A program made the position numbers and the translations under genes. Of a DNA stretch of 64,000 nucleotides, positions 35,029 through 47,384 are shown piece after piece. This DNA comes from Oscarella lobularis (Eukaryota > Porifera > Homoscleromorpha > Homosclerophorida > Oscarellidae): positions 4,205,733 to 4,269,732 of the forward strand of contig NC_089175.1 of the NCBI RefSeq assembly GCF_947507565.1, written 5' to 3'. The notes below the pieces were generated by a model. That model saw only the letters and a list, made by a program, of their open reading frames with translations, was not told the DNA's origin and did no database searches. Numbering within the stretch: the stretch's first letter is position 1; each line of letters begins with the position of its first letter.

Positions 35029-36749
35029 TCATGGGTCAACAATTCCGAGTCAAAATGATGCCGCTTTACTTACTATCACAGCCAGTCACGGTGGCACATG
35101 CAAAAAGAACTTGAAAATTAGTACTCTCATGCATTGTCTTTTAGAATCCTCTGCTGTACATTTGCTTTCACGATTTGGAGCTGCTTTGATTTGGGAGTGG
35201 CAGCAGATTGCGAAGTCTCTTTAGGTAAATAGCCGGATCTCGCGTCCGGGACGATCTTCTGAAGTTCCTCTGTTTCAAAACGCTTCTTTTCATGTAAAAG
35301 ACTGCACAAACCTGCATTATTGGGCCTTAATTAGGAGAGTGCGACCTCTAGCTGAGGGAATTCACGAATCTGCTTCTCTTTTGAGGCAAAACAGGCCGAG
35401 GCCAGGAAAGGAGAAGCACACAGCAACTCAGGAAGTGACTAGAAAAAACAAACTCTTCTCTTGGTCAAGAGAAGACACAGCGTAAAAACTCAGATAAAGT
35501 CACAGTAAGAAAAACAGACCCACAAGTGACTAATAGTCGGCAATAGTCACTTGTGGGTCTGTTTTCTTATCTGTCGTGCCATAGAGTTCTCAATTTCTGC
35601 CAAACACATGCTCAACCATTGACAAGAATTTTTAGAATTCTTCAGCTAGCAATTTTAGCAGCCAACTGATTACGACTGGCTTGTCCCTGGGCTTGTCCTA
35701 AAGGCAGGGGCGATGGTAGCACCAAACATCCGGGAGTTCGTCAACGACTGCTTCCTTAGGTCGTTTCGCCTTCGTTTGTGTCTGGACTCTGTCTGGACTG
35801 TCGACGAAGTTGCTACATTACTTCATTTGTGTCTCTCGTCAAGCGGAAGAGCGTATATCGCGTCTGTTGGTGAGAAATTAGCGACGTAGAAAACCCCTGG
35901 GCCGAAAACACCGTTTCTCAAGCGACGATTGCAACGAACGAACGAACGAAATATTGACCCTGGTATAAGGTGGCCACTGTCTATTGTGGAAAAGTGGTCC
36001 TTGGCAGAGAAAGCCGTAAAAACCCCAAACGGCTCTCGCCCCGCCTCCAAATTTTCGAGCGCCGTTTTTCTCGCGAATTCGCTCTCTAGTGCAGGTCTGT
36101 CGACGCGAAGTGCCAAGAGCGATACCAGTGTATCGTTAGATAAGCAATCCGGAATTGAGCAGAACGAGCAAAGCCATAGTAGCTCTCAGAGATCCTTCAC
36201 GCTGTTGTTAGTGACGGTCCCGCAGGCGCCGACGATTTTCTTCCAGCGTTTATATCTGCGTTGTTATTCTGGGCAATGTCAGCGAGACTCCGTATTCAGT
36301 AGGGACGGGACGCGAGGATGTGATTTCTTTTCTCCTTCAACTGCTAACCACAGTGTAACCAACAGGGCCAAGTGCAGACAGCAGCAAAGTTAGGCAATAA
36401 CGCCGTTTAGAACAGAAAACACATTACCACGACACACTTGAGTCAGACGTACATAGGCGGCGGCGGTGACCGTGGTTGAATCTCCCCACGCCACACCGGT
36501 GATTTCTTTCTAGGTACACTACATTGTTGGCCAGCCCACCTGCATGAACCACGTTATCGATGAGACGGACGATGTTGCATTTCGGACTTGTCCGACTTCC
36601 AGCCATTGAAAGCGATAGAAGTAAGTGCTGCATAGTCGCTTTTTCTGGAGAAATATTATTCTGTACTCAAAAAAGAAATCAACTGTTAAATTAACAAGTT
36701 GACCAGTGAAGTAACCACATAGAACACTTGCTGCTACAAAATCGTACCA
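35029..36749. other. Intergenic stretch with a diverged intergenic repeat
   Basis: Positions 35390-36110 are a diverged copy of the dispersed intergenic repeat, partly shared with 49900-50100. No receptor exon is recognised here. Positions 36120-36749 contain no recognisable gene. Confidence 0.35.
35506..35569. repeat. Long near-perfect hairpin (fold-back)
   Basis: Arms of 26-27 bases (35506-35532 and 35544-35569; core ACAGACCCACAAGTGACTA) enclose an 11-base loop. The homologous repeat copies near 25700 and 52980 lack the structure, so it is an insertion or local inversion. Confidence 0.7.
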
Positions 36750-39700
36750 CTAACGCGAAGAATAGTGAGAAACTAAAAACTGAAAAAATACTACAGCTGG
36801 ATAATAAAAAGACGCCACAAGAGTTGGAAAGGTTTGAGTAATCGGTTTAATGTCGTCTTGGCTGCTTGAATGCGCCTTTAGTATCACATTAGGAACAAAA
36901 ATGTGCAACACTGCTACGGCAAAGAAAGTCGAAAACAAAAATCTTCCATTGAAACCAAGATGATCCCACTGAGAAGTTAGGTGCGGAATTAGAAAAATTG
37001 TAAAAGTGATGTTAGCTAAGGTACTGATGCTTTCGACGACAATGAAGAAATCAATTGCAGAACGGTACTTTAAGAAATTTTTCTTAAACTTTTCTAGTAT
37101 TTCCTGGCCATCTTTTTCTGCATCTTTGGCCTTGGTGCTATTAGTGGTAGCACTGCTATGTCTCTTGCGACTAGTATCACTTGCGTCATCTTTTTGTTCA
37201 CTAGTTATAGAGGGTAATTCTACTATGTCATCTCCATCATCTTTTTTAGCGTCTTTGGCCTTGCTAGTGCCATCACTGTCATGCCTCTGGCTACTAGTAT
37301 CACGTGCATCATCTTTTACGTTGTCGTTGGAAGCACCTGCTCTAGAATTGTTACCAGATGTACCAGTGGTAGCCCTGATAGGTCCCTGGCCATCACAAAC
37401 AGATCTCTGGCTGTCATCTCCTTCATCCTTTTTTGCATCTTTGGCCTTGCTTGTGTCATTACTGTCAAGCATCATGTCTGTCACTGGTGCATCACCGCCA
37501 GATCCAGATCTCTGGCTGCTATCTTTATCATCTTTTTCAGAATCTTTGGCCTTGCTAGTGCCATCACTGACGCTACTAGTATCACGTGCATCTGAATTGT
37601 TACCAGATGTACCAGTAGTAGCCCTGATGTCATCGCCAACAGATCTCTGGCTGTCATCCCCATAATCTTTTCTAGCACCTTTGGCTTTGTGAGTGCTCTT
37701 AAGTCTCACATATAACGCACCATATTCTGACATTCCTCGGCGTGGCCTTTTTTCATCATCATCGTCGTCACTGTTTTGAACAGAAACCGTTTGTTTCCCA
37801 GTAGTTTGATTGCTCTTTGCCTCCTCAATTCTATGTATTTGGCTCCAGCCCGTTTTATTGTCAATTTTAGCTTTTATGAATCTGTTTACCATTATCCATC
37901 CGTCGGCCCACGCAAAGAAAATAAGAAAGTAGAAACCAGACATCCGCCAATACATGCCATATGCAATAAAGAAGGAAATGTCATCAAAATCTAGCCATCC
38001 ATCTAGCAGCCCTACACCGCGAGGATGCCAAGCATTCCAAACTATCATCCCAGTGTAGACAATATCTGCAAGCATAAAAAGAATTCCCCATATCCTTGTG
38101 CTCATTTTTGAAGGAAGCTGTACCACCGTATCCTCAGTTGAGTCGATAATTTGTTCTCTCAAAAAAGTCTGAAGGTCAACAATGCTTTCTCTTAGAGAGT
38201 ATAGAGACACGAGAGAAAGAACAAGAATAATCAGTGACATAACGGCCAAGGAAATTGTTAGGCCAATGGCACTTGTTTTTAGATTATTGTGTGTGCTTTC
38301 ATCAAATGCATGATAAGCTGGATAAATTGACGCAAAGATACTGAAGCCAAGCCAAATAAAGATCATCGATACCTTAACTACAACCTTCAAAATCTGAGTC
38401 CGAGTGGATTTTGTTTGTGATTCTGTCTTTGATTCTATGGAAAGCACAACAATGATTCCAAGCGGTGAAAGAAAGCTTATTTGATCAACAACGAATTGTA
38501 GAAATGGAGACATCCAATTAGTAAACGATGGCGTCTTCCCCTTCCCAACATGATAGCTTAGTTCAATCTCACCGTAGCATTTACATGTACAGTGGCATTC
38601 TTGGTGGCACTGGCATTCTTGGTGGCACTTTAGGCAGCTGCCGGGACAGCAGCGACAGCGGCAGCATGTGATGATTATTATGATCACAGATACAAAAAAC
38701 AGCAAATAACTTAGAATACAATACGAGATTGAAACTGCCTTTTCTTTCGGCCCAGGATAATGCCAGCATCTAAATACACGAATTTTAATGTACTCCTTGT
38801 CTCTAAGTTCCAGCGCAGTTGGTACTCCCGTATGCCAGGTTAGCCAGCGAATAAGCGACGTAGCGTTAAGAAAATAAACAGATTTTCCAGACTCATTTAC
38901 CAAAGCTCGAAGGACATTCCTTAGCTTTGTGGCACCCTCTGGATAATTGTCAAAAAATGTACTCTCAATGTTGATTGTGAATGGTTGTCTAGCTTGATAG
39001 TATCCATGAAACTTTAGCTCTGCGTTTGCACGATACCTCATATTCTTTCTAAAGACTTCAACAAAATCTTCTTGCTTGCTTTCTAGTTTCATGCAGCTTT
39101 CTAATGAGTAGCAGACGTCTTTTTCACTAAAGAAAATTGCGTTGTTCGAAATGATCCAGGGTTTAGTTAGCACTCCGGGACAAAGTGGAGTACTGCCATT
39201 TGTAGTGTCGTTGTTGCACAAAATCGTGGGGTACGATAAAGTAAAAGGGTACATCGGTTGTCGTACACGGTAGGAGAGATCAGCTAAAATGCTTAGGTTT
39301 TCATGCTCGTGTGCGAGATCACTGTAGGCTTGAAACAAATTCTCATTGAGTATGAAGTCATGTGCTCTGCACGATTTCACATGTTTGTCGTCCTCGTCCT
39401 CGTCTTTCATGGACTCTGAGTCTTTTATTATTTTGTTCAGCTTTTCAATGCATTCGCGAAGAGCACCGCTCCATTCGTTTGCGGAAGCGTTCGCCGAAGG
39501 AGGTTTAGGATAACATCCGACTTCGTGTCTTTTTTCAAGAGCATCTCGAACAACTGTTTCGTCGAAGCCATCGCTAGTTTGAAACAAATACGTTATTGAA
39601 TGTTTATGGCAAGAGTCAGTTGCGCTGATGTCATTCAAAATTGCTTCCATCGTGCTAAAAAAGCTTCTCGTTATCTTGCCGTAAGCAATTATCATTATAA

Positions 39701-40124
39701 ACATCGGGTTTTCTCGCGGGTTCGGCATGTTTGGGACTCCCATAGGACATCCACAGTTGTCTTTGTACTTGCAGTTATCCAGAGAGCACATTTCTAACTG
39801 GGAGCTCATTGGAGAAGGTCTGGAAAAAATAATTGTTAATACAGTTTAGCCATATGCACGCACGCGCACCTAGAACAGCGACTGGGGACCCCTCAAGTCC
39901 CAAGCCTCTACAGCAGGCCAGGTAGAGTGAAGGACAGCTCTACAGTACGCTGCCGCGGCGAGAGCGACTCAGCGAGACGTACGGCTACATGTACCTAGGC
40001 TTCAATCTGGGCTCACTAGATTAGCATCTCAGGGTTTTGCCAAGGTGCTTAGATTATGTACGCGCTGGTAAACACACCGGTTTAGTAGCGTCAGAAGAAG
40101 AATCCAGCCAAAAACTCGTGCCAT
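36750..40124 (-). CDS. Large multi-pass membrane protein with extracellular N-terminus and repetitive acidic loop, unidentified
   Basis: Two exons read 5' to 3' on the minus strand: 40124-40078 and 39819-36750, giving 1038 aa. The first encodes a signal peptide (MARVFGWILLLTLLNR); its phase-2 donor fits the TTTTCCAG acceptor ten bases before the ATG at 39809. The numbering below counts from that downstream ATG. The 350-residue N-terminal part has several N-x-S/T sites and scattered cysteines, as in an ectodomain. The first membrane segment is about 360-382, followed by a cysteine-dense stretch (about 382-411, possibly palmitoylated). More membrane segments lie near 476-497, 512-537, 572-592 and 612-640. 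A charged region with repeated TSKAKD and DDSQRS units (about 690-890) precedes two or three final membrane segments. No family is recognised. It is transcribed against the receptor array and may be an unrelated resident. Confidence 0.7.
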
Positions 40125-41036
40125 TGTCTGAGCACTCTAACATCCGTGTTCTGTAGGGGACTTCCAAGAACTTCTAACGAAGTTAGCTTTGAGGTGTGGC
40201 AATTGCCTAAAGAATGACGTCACCTAAACTTTTTTGTGCCTTAGAAACGTCTAGTTAGTCTGGATCCGCTTCGATCATGTATGAAATTTGCTATTTTGCA
40301 CCAAAACTGTAAATTTGTTGGTGCGTTTGTATTGCTACAGTCGCAGAAAGCTAATTTTATTATTAAATTAGGTTGCATCTTTTCTTCATTCGCTCAGAGA
40401 GTAACCCAATTACACTCAATTGTGATGCATCAGCAAAGCAAGCACTGCGGCGCAGCAGGTAGGAAACGTCAGTCTCCGTACTGGAGATTGAACTTGCTAG
40501 GGATATAAGCGGCTACGACCCTATAATACGGCGCTACGCTCTGGACTTGCCAGCGGAGACCACGCGCCTTGTGGGATCAGCATTTCGACGAGGAGAACCT
40601 ACGGAATGAGCCGTTAATTCACGGAAAAGGGTCAATCAAAATTCTTTCCTGGCTCAATTTTTTTCTGACTGGTACGATTGGCAGAAGGCTGACGTCGTTT
40701 CAGATGTTGATCAAAGAAGAAGAAGAAAAAGGCCGGGGAGACCAGGAAAACGAGCGAGCATCAGGACTAGATGACAACCTGGTATTGCTCGCTGTCAAAA
40801 CAGCACAAAGAAAATAACGACGGAAGAACGACTTTGATAGAGCCTCCCGTCCGCGCGGAGCAGCTCAATCGTAACGCGCGATCCGTCTAGTGACCGCAAG
40901 ACCACTTTCTTGACGAAAATCTGATCGTGATTCGACAAAAAGTTAATGACTTGAGAGTGGAAGCCTTACTTTCCACACTGTCTGGGGCTTACGTACGCTG
41001 CAAAAATTACATCTATCGAGTATCCTCTCGAAGACG
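40125..41036. other. Intergenic stretch, no gene recognised
   Basis: This should contain the promoter of the minus-strand membrane protein gene. Open stretches near 40281 and 40569 show no familiar domain and lack convincing splice sites. Confidence 0.3.
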
Positions 41037-41130
41037 AACGGGGTTGGCGATGCGTTGGAACCGCTAAAGTCCTTATCGAGATCAACATATTTGGCGGCTC
41101 CAAGAAGCTGTGTCTTCATTCGTCTTCAGC
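41037..41130 (+). pseudogene. Fragment of a type IV Ig1 exon
   Basis: The phrase GTTGGCGATGCGTTGGAACC and the next 70 bases match the start of the type IV Ig1 exon (VGDALEPLKS, as at 10470), with frame losses. It ends at CTTCATTCG. It is an isolated remnant. Confidence 0.5.
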
Positions 41131-41289
41131 ACCGTTTTTGTACCAGTAGGCAAATTCTTTGCGTGCAGTTGAGATCTATTTCTAAAATATTCTTGTAGAT
41201 TGTTTGACGAGTGACGAGATGAATCAAAGTCTCCCCATATAGTCAAGAGAAAATACAGCTTAAAGATTCTGCAGTACATTCTTGGTTCT

Positions 41290-41990
41290 AATAACTCTCA
41301 AAATTGTGCTTTTGAATCCTCTAAAAATCATGCAGAACAAGATTATGGGAGTGCTCGAGTTGAGCTGGCACAACGACACCGGGAGCTGCCTCCTGCTGCT
41401 AAACAGCGCTATAGGTGCGCACGTGTAGTTCCATCTAAATGTATGATCTAACAGCGTTTCAGATGGTTTAGGTAGGCTCACGACTTCTAGTTAAGTCTAC
41501 AGGACAGCAAGTTGCACGCTCCGAGAAGACTCGGCTAGCAAAGTTCCTAATTTTTGGCGTCAAACGGCGTCCTCGCGTACATTGCTTTACGTCAATTAGG
41601 TAAGAGCGAAGGAGAGAGAGACATCGTCTAAGCTACCGTGCGCGTCTTGTTTCTGAGGGATGGGATGGGAGTGGGGAATGTCCCCATGCGTAGGAGGCAG
41701 CAGCGTTGCAGAATAGTCACAAGGCAATGACATAACTCGAATCCTTTCTATGTATTCCGGGAGACGTTGTTTATAGATCATTGATTGTGGGAATGCTTGG
41801 AGGGTCAACTGAAGGTCACAATGATTGAAACAAGATGCTTCAGCTAGGGATTTGCATTGTGGCAATACTTGGTAGGATTTGGCGCTCTATTATACTTCAT
41901 ACCTCCCCAAATGCAAACGATCTCCGTCTCTCCAATATACCTAAACCAATTGGCTTACTGATGATTCCTTAGATTCCTTAGGAAACTTAA
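41290..41990 (+). pseudogene. Orphan type II promoter block and signal exon
   Basis: The block carries the type II upstream sequence, a GGGGA-N3-TCCCC motif (41673-41685) and an intact signal exon at 41835-41871 (MLQLGICIVAIL) with donor GTAGGATTTG. No Ig exon follows; a minisatellite begins 250 bases later. If transcribed, the donor could only splice onto the next type II gene, starting at 43919. Confidence 0.65.
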
Positions 41991-42249
41991 ATAATTGCGT
42001 GCATATATATATATAGTCCGTTCGTATTCTCGTTACGTGTCATCGTGCGTTTGCTCGATCAGCGAAAGATCAGCTGGCAGAATTAGTTAAAGTGGGGCTC
42101 AATAGTCAATAGTAAAGTATTGTGTAGTCTAAGGATTTTATAGGAGGAGGGAGCACAGTCTTTGACTAAGCATCTCATAGCTGCGGATCATAAAAAGGGA
42201 ATTATTCTTGTAGCTGAACGATTGGCCGAGTGTCAATGCGTTCCCAGAG

Positions 42250-42985
42250 GTGTATATATTCCGGCAGGTACTCCGCCGGAGGCGGTATATATATTCTGTC
42301 AGGGGATGTTCGTACTCCGCCTGCAGGCGGTATATTTTTTCGTCAGGGGATGTTCGTACTCCGCCGGTAGGCGGTATATATATTCCGTCAGGCGTTGTTC
42401 GTACTCTTCCGGCAGGCGGTATATATATTCCGTCAGGCGGTGTTCGTACTCCGCCGGCAAGCGGTATATATATTCCGTCAGGCATTGTTCGTACGCCGCC
42501 TGCAGGCGGTATATATATTCCGTCAGGCGGTGTTCGTACTCCGCCTGCAGGCATATATTCCGTCAGGCGTTGTTCGTACTCCGCCTGCAGGCGGTATATA
42601 TATTCCGTCAGGCGTTCGTACTCCGCCGGTAAGCGGTATATATATTTCCTCAGGCGTTGTTTGTACTCCGCCTCCAGGCGGTATATATATTCCGTCAGGC
42701 GGTGTATATATTCCGTCAGGCATTGTTCGTACTCCTCCGGCAGGCGTTGTTGGTACTCTGCCGGCAGGCCGTATATATATTTCGTCAGGGAATTTTCGTA
42801 CTTCTCCGGCAAGCGGTATATATATTCTGTCAGGCAATGTTCGTACTCCTCCGGCAGGCGGTGTATATATTTCGTCAGGCGGTGTTTGTACTTTTCCGGC
42901 AGGCGGTATATATATTCCGTCAGGCATTGTTCGTACTCCGCCGGTAGGCGGTATATATTTTCCGTCAGGCCCTGTTCGCAATAGT
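42250..42985. repeat. 45-bp minisatellite, about 16 units
   Basis: The unit is roughly GTTCGTACTCCGCCGGCAGG followed by CGGTATATATATTCCGTCAG and GCGTT. Because 45 is a multiple of three and the unit has few stop codons, several frames on both strands stay open for 200 codons or more. These long open frames are a by-product of the repeat and are not called as genes. A few units are truncated (for example near 42550 and 42700). Confidence 0.85.
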
Positions 42986-43220
42986 GTATAGAAGAAAAAG
43001 GCCCTTAGCAATAGTGTATGTCTTCTCATACGTGGGAGACAATCTAATAAGTCATACGCACAGCAGGGTTCTTGGGGGAGCCTGCAAATTAAATGTTTCA
43101 CTTGGGATCTGCGTTGGGTAAGACTCCCCGTCAAACTTGCTGATTATTTCATTTCTACTAAATGTAAAAAACATCTGCCGAGGGTGTGTACTGTTCATTG
43201 AGGGCATACTGTTTTTTCAC

Positions 43221-43300
43221 TTACGTTTGTCTCTTAGCTGATCCTGAAATTATTCAATATTTGGCCGAGGGATCATCGCGTGGAAAGGCCACGTCGTCTT
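43221..43300 (+). pseudogene. Fragment of a type V Ig3 exon
   Basis: A TCTCTTAG acceptor is followed by DPEIIQYLAEG and then a jump to the middle of the exon (TCGCGTGGAAAGGCCACGTC). It is a shorter sister of the relic at 21320-21560 and sits at the same place before a type II gene. Confidence 0.55.
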
Positions 43301-43571
43301 TCCGGCTTGGAACAATTGCTTTACGCCAATTAGGTAAGAGAGAGGGAGAGAGAGACATACTGTTTAGCTCTCATGTTGAATCGTCTAAGCTACCTTGCGC
43401 GTCTTGTTTTTGAGGGATGGGATGAAAGTGGGAAATGTCCCATGCGTAGGAGGCAGCAGCATTGTAGTCACAAGGCAATGACATAACTCGAATCCTTTCT
43501 ATGTATTCCGGGAGACGTTGTTTGTAGACCATTGATTGTGGGAATGCTTGGAGGGTCAAGTGAAGGTCACA

Positions 43572-46482
43572 ATGCTTCAGCTAGGGATTTGCATTGTGGC
43601 AATACTTGGTAGGATTTGGCGCTCTATATTATACCTTGATTCCTTAGATTCCTAACTTCCGTTTACGTAAAAGCGTGCGCATGAGTTCTACTCAGTTTTC
43701 CTATTAAGCCCCACGATCTCGGTTTTCTCGGCGTTGTGTGGGGGTCTGCAAACGGGGGACCGGTCGTTTCTTCGAAGAGAAGGGCAAAGGGGCTCTGATC
43801 TATGGTTTCACTTTCGAAAACGCTCCCACATATCGTCAGCTGATGGCCCCTCTCCTTCTCCTCCCTCTTCCCTCCCCTCTTACCTCACCTGTCTCTTAGT
43901 CTAACCGAGACTTCTTTAGCACTATTTGCCGGCGTCAAAGCGAAGATTGCCGCCTACATCAATATTCCCCGGCCTCAGAAGTATCTGGTCCTAGGAGAAA
44001 CGACAAACAAAGCCTTTCTGTTTTGCAACGGCAGCTCCTCAACGAACGGCCTGCGAATCAGTTTGTCGTTGTCCCCAGACCCAGCCAGACCCAGCCAATC
44101 ATCCAAAAGTTCCTTTTGTTCCCATGACTCCCGGCGGCAAGACAGACGATCACTACTCCGTCAAGTGCACACCGCCCAACGGCGGATTTGCGAACGTGAG
44201 CAAAGCGTTCTGCGTATTGGGAATCGCCAATGTAGTCACGGAAGACGCCGGCCAGTACAGCTGTCAAGTCGAAAGCTTGAGCCATTCGATCCAAGCGGCT
44301 CGCGCTCAAGTGGGAGTTCAAGTTTATCGTGAGACTCGAGAAAAGAAAATGAAACGTTAGCCGCAATACATGTGCTCTTTTTGCAGAAAAATTTATCATC
44401 GATACTGCTGAGTCAAACGCTTGACGTCAACGAAACCGATAGCGTCGTATTGAAATGTCGAATTAATCCGCAAGACGACCTCTTGGACTTGTTCGTTCAG
44501 TGGAGACGTTCAGGTGACGTCATACAGTCGAAGGACAGCAACGAGCAGAGTATCGTGGGTGAGTTCGACTACACATTGAAGTCGGTGAATCGAAAGGATG
44601 CAGGCGTATACCAATGCGTCGTTATATCCCAGAACGACGGCGCCGTGATCATCGATTCCGGCACGAGCACCACATTGGACGTTAACTGTAAGTCACAAGC
44701 GAATGAACTAATAGATATTTGAGTTTCTGTTTATATGCATAGTTGCGCCGATAGTGAACATTTCCTCGAGGCCGTATTTTGCGGAGAATCATTCTGTGCT
44801 GATCGACTACCATGAAGCCGATTCTCTCAACTGCACCGCCGAAGGCTATCCGCGTCCTCGCCTAATCGTGTCGCGCAACGGCCATAATTATAGTGGGAAA
44901 CAGATCAATAATACGATTACAATCAAATTTTTCCTTCAGCCACTGGATATAACGACGGTGTGTACTGCTGCAATGCGTCGAACAAACTTGGCAATCGCAC
45001 TGCGTGTTTGAAAGTCAGAGTCAAAAGTAATGCCTTTGTTAAACGACGAGAGTACTATATAAAATCATTTGAGCATTGCTTCGTAGTGCCCCCAACGATA
45101 CTCAATCTTGCAGTCACAGGCGAAAGGAACCGTTTACTTCCAGCAAACACAATAGCCACTCTCACGTGCCAGGCGAAGGGGAAACCTCCACCGCCCGTCT
45201 CATTATATGACCCTCTTGGGCAACGCGTACAAGTACGCGACCCGTAGAAGCGGTTGAAACAGGACTAGCCACCACGTTCAAATTCAATACAAGCTTGGTG
45301 AAAGAACGTGTTTCGCTAATAATTCGGTTGGAAACGTCACGTCAAGACACACCCTTCGTTTGAGTGGTAAGATGAGTGCTTTACAATATTCATCAAACGC
45401 GATCAATTTTTCTTACATTAGTTGTGATTGCATTTCACAACGTGACGACACTGATGCATTCAAACGAAAGTGACGGCAATCAACAGTGCCGCCCCGAAGG
45501 CTCTACGCTGTGCTGCTCAGCGACTGCCGGAAATAACTCACTGACCGTTCGAATATTGAATTCCAAAGGAAAGGTCTTGAATTCGGCAACGGGCATAGGA
45601 GAAAAGACCTGCGCAACTGTCACGAAGACTGGAAACTACAGCTGCTTTGCTGGAAATCAATTCAGCAACGCGACAAGGTTTTTAGAGGAACACGTTCGGT
45701 ATTGTTCCCAGGCGGCTATCACCGGCACCGGCATTGGGGTTTTTGCCCTTTTGATTCTTCTTGTGGTAACTTTGGGAGTTATAAGGTAATGCTTCTTGAC
45801 TCATGTTTGCGTTGTTCTATTGTTTCTTTTGCATCGGAAGGTGCATCGGAAGATTCCGAAGTCCACAAAGGAAAAGTACAGAATCTCAGCCCAGGAACGA
45901 AACTACGCCCTTGCTTTCATCACTGGATGGTAAGGCTGACCACACTCCGTCGGTTCTGTCACAAGCAATTGCAGGTGATGCCGAAGTATCACGAACGGCG
46001 GAGGACGACAATATAGGTAAAGCAATTATTTTATAATTTGTTACGAAGAGTATTTTTTAAAAAATAGATAAACAAATTGCGATTGTTTCAAACGTAATTT
46101 GCTACAATTGGAAAGACGTTTTTCGTGTGATCGAGCCTTCGTTGCAAGACGGAATCCGTTTCCTCGAGTCCGTCGTCGAGGAGGCTAAGAACTCCAGACG
46201 CCCAGGCTCCTATTGGGCGGATTATTGCTTACGAAAATGGATCGGTGAAAACACCAACTCGGACCCTAAACCGGAAAGCAGTTTTCTCCATACCGTGCAC
46301 AAAGCTCTTCTGGTCCTTGAAGAGATGGATCTCGTTGAAAAACTCTACATGGATTTTCCAGTTCTCAAACCCAACCAAGGTGAGATTCTCGACAAAGTGT
46401 TCTTGTGCTAAATAATTGATCAATTCTAAATTGGCATTTAGAAAGCGAGCTGCTTTTGTCCGCATCTTTTGAGAAAAAGTAG
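43572..46482 (+). pseudogene. Type II Ig receptor pseudogene with pristine 3' half
   Basis: Signal exon 43572-43608; Ig1 from 43920; Ig2 from about 44388; Ig3 from about 44744; Ig4 from about 45090; Ig5 and membrane 45422-45785; tail 45841-45929 and 45975-46016; death-like exon 46068-46379; end 46442-46482. Ig1 has a 10-base tandem duplication (CCCAGCCAGA) near 44080; Ig3 has two extra T near 44932; Ig4 lacks 16 bases at about 45243 and about 10 more near 45306. All four break the frame. The exons from 45422 onward are open and, in the Ig5/membrane part, almost identical to 24421-24784. The death-like domain (YWADYCLRKWI, FLHTVHKALLVL) is intact. Recent gene conversion of the 3' half by the gene at 22453, or the reverse, is likely. 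Confidence 0.8.
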
Positions 46483-47384
46483 ATGTCGAACGTCATTCCC
46501 TATCGTTGCTTACTTTTGTAACGGCCGTCATCCTCGTGTTTCACCGTCTGCAAACCCGTTTTTCAGTCAGATTCATTATTCAACATTGTACCAAGGCCAG
46601 GAAAGGAGCAGGGCACAGCAACTCAGTAGCTAACAAGATAAATCAAACTCTCTCTCCGTGTTTGAAAGAAAACACAGCGTAAAGACTCAGACAGAGCTGC
46701 AGTACACGGTCTGCTTTATCTGTCGTTTCATAAAGATCTTTAAAAATGTCTGCCAAACGCATTAATTTGTTGGCTTCTAAAATTGCTGATTGAGGAGTTT
46801 GAGTAAAAATACTGCTTGTCAGTGGTTGAGCATCAGTGTTAGGATATATCCGGGAATTCGCTAGTCGTTCTGAAAACGTTTTCGGTCATTTCGCCTTCTT
46901 TTGTGTCTGGACTGTCGGCGAAGTTGCTCCATTTGTGTTAGATGAAAGAGCTTAGGGATGGTCTTTTGGTGAGAACTGGAATAAACCGAAGACAGTAACT
47001 GTGGTCATCTTTGTTTTGTTTCGTTCTTTTTTTTCCTTTATAACGCGACCACTTAGGCCGCGTTGGGGGCGGACATTGGGAGGGTTAGCATTAGGTTATA
47101 GGTGAAAGCTCTTCTTTTTCTGGAGTGGGGCCCCCAATCAATGAGCTGTCCGCATAGTCACTAACGAAACACAGATATGAACGAGGAAACAGAGAAAACG
47201 GTGCCGTATAACACGGACTGGACCCAACAGAGAGTACAGCACTACCAGTACGCATATCGTGGCAAACTCGACGATGTTCACACATTCTCGTTGTTATTGT
47301 GAATCACTCACGTTGATTTGGCTCTAGCTGAGCCAAACAAGATACTCAACCTTCCCGTTCTAGATCTAATTAAGCGGCCATAAC
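46483..47384. other. Intergenic: dispersed repeat block, then unassigned sequence
   Basis: Positions 46483-46990 are another copy of the dispersed intergenic repeat. The last 60 bases are related to the 5' flank of the other type V genes (CTTCCCGTTCTAG). No gene is seen in between. Confidence 0.35.

Noticed and set aside
37006-37665. Plus-strand open frame inside the large membrane protein gene
   Set aside because: It is the complement of the repetitive low-complexity loop; the minus-strand frame is far longer and has a signal exon.
42250-42985. CRISPR-like array
   Set aside because: Units are contiguous with no unique spacers, and the DNA is from an animal.
42138-43134. Four long open frames (about 200-245 codons) on both strands over the minisatellite
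   Set aside because: The 45-bp unit keeps frames open mechanically; there are no splice signals, start context or homologs, and all frames are equally open.
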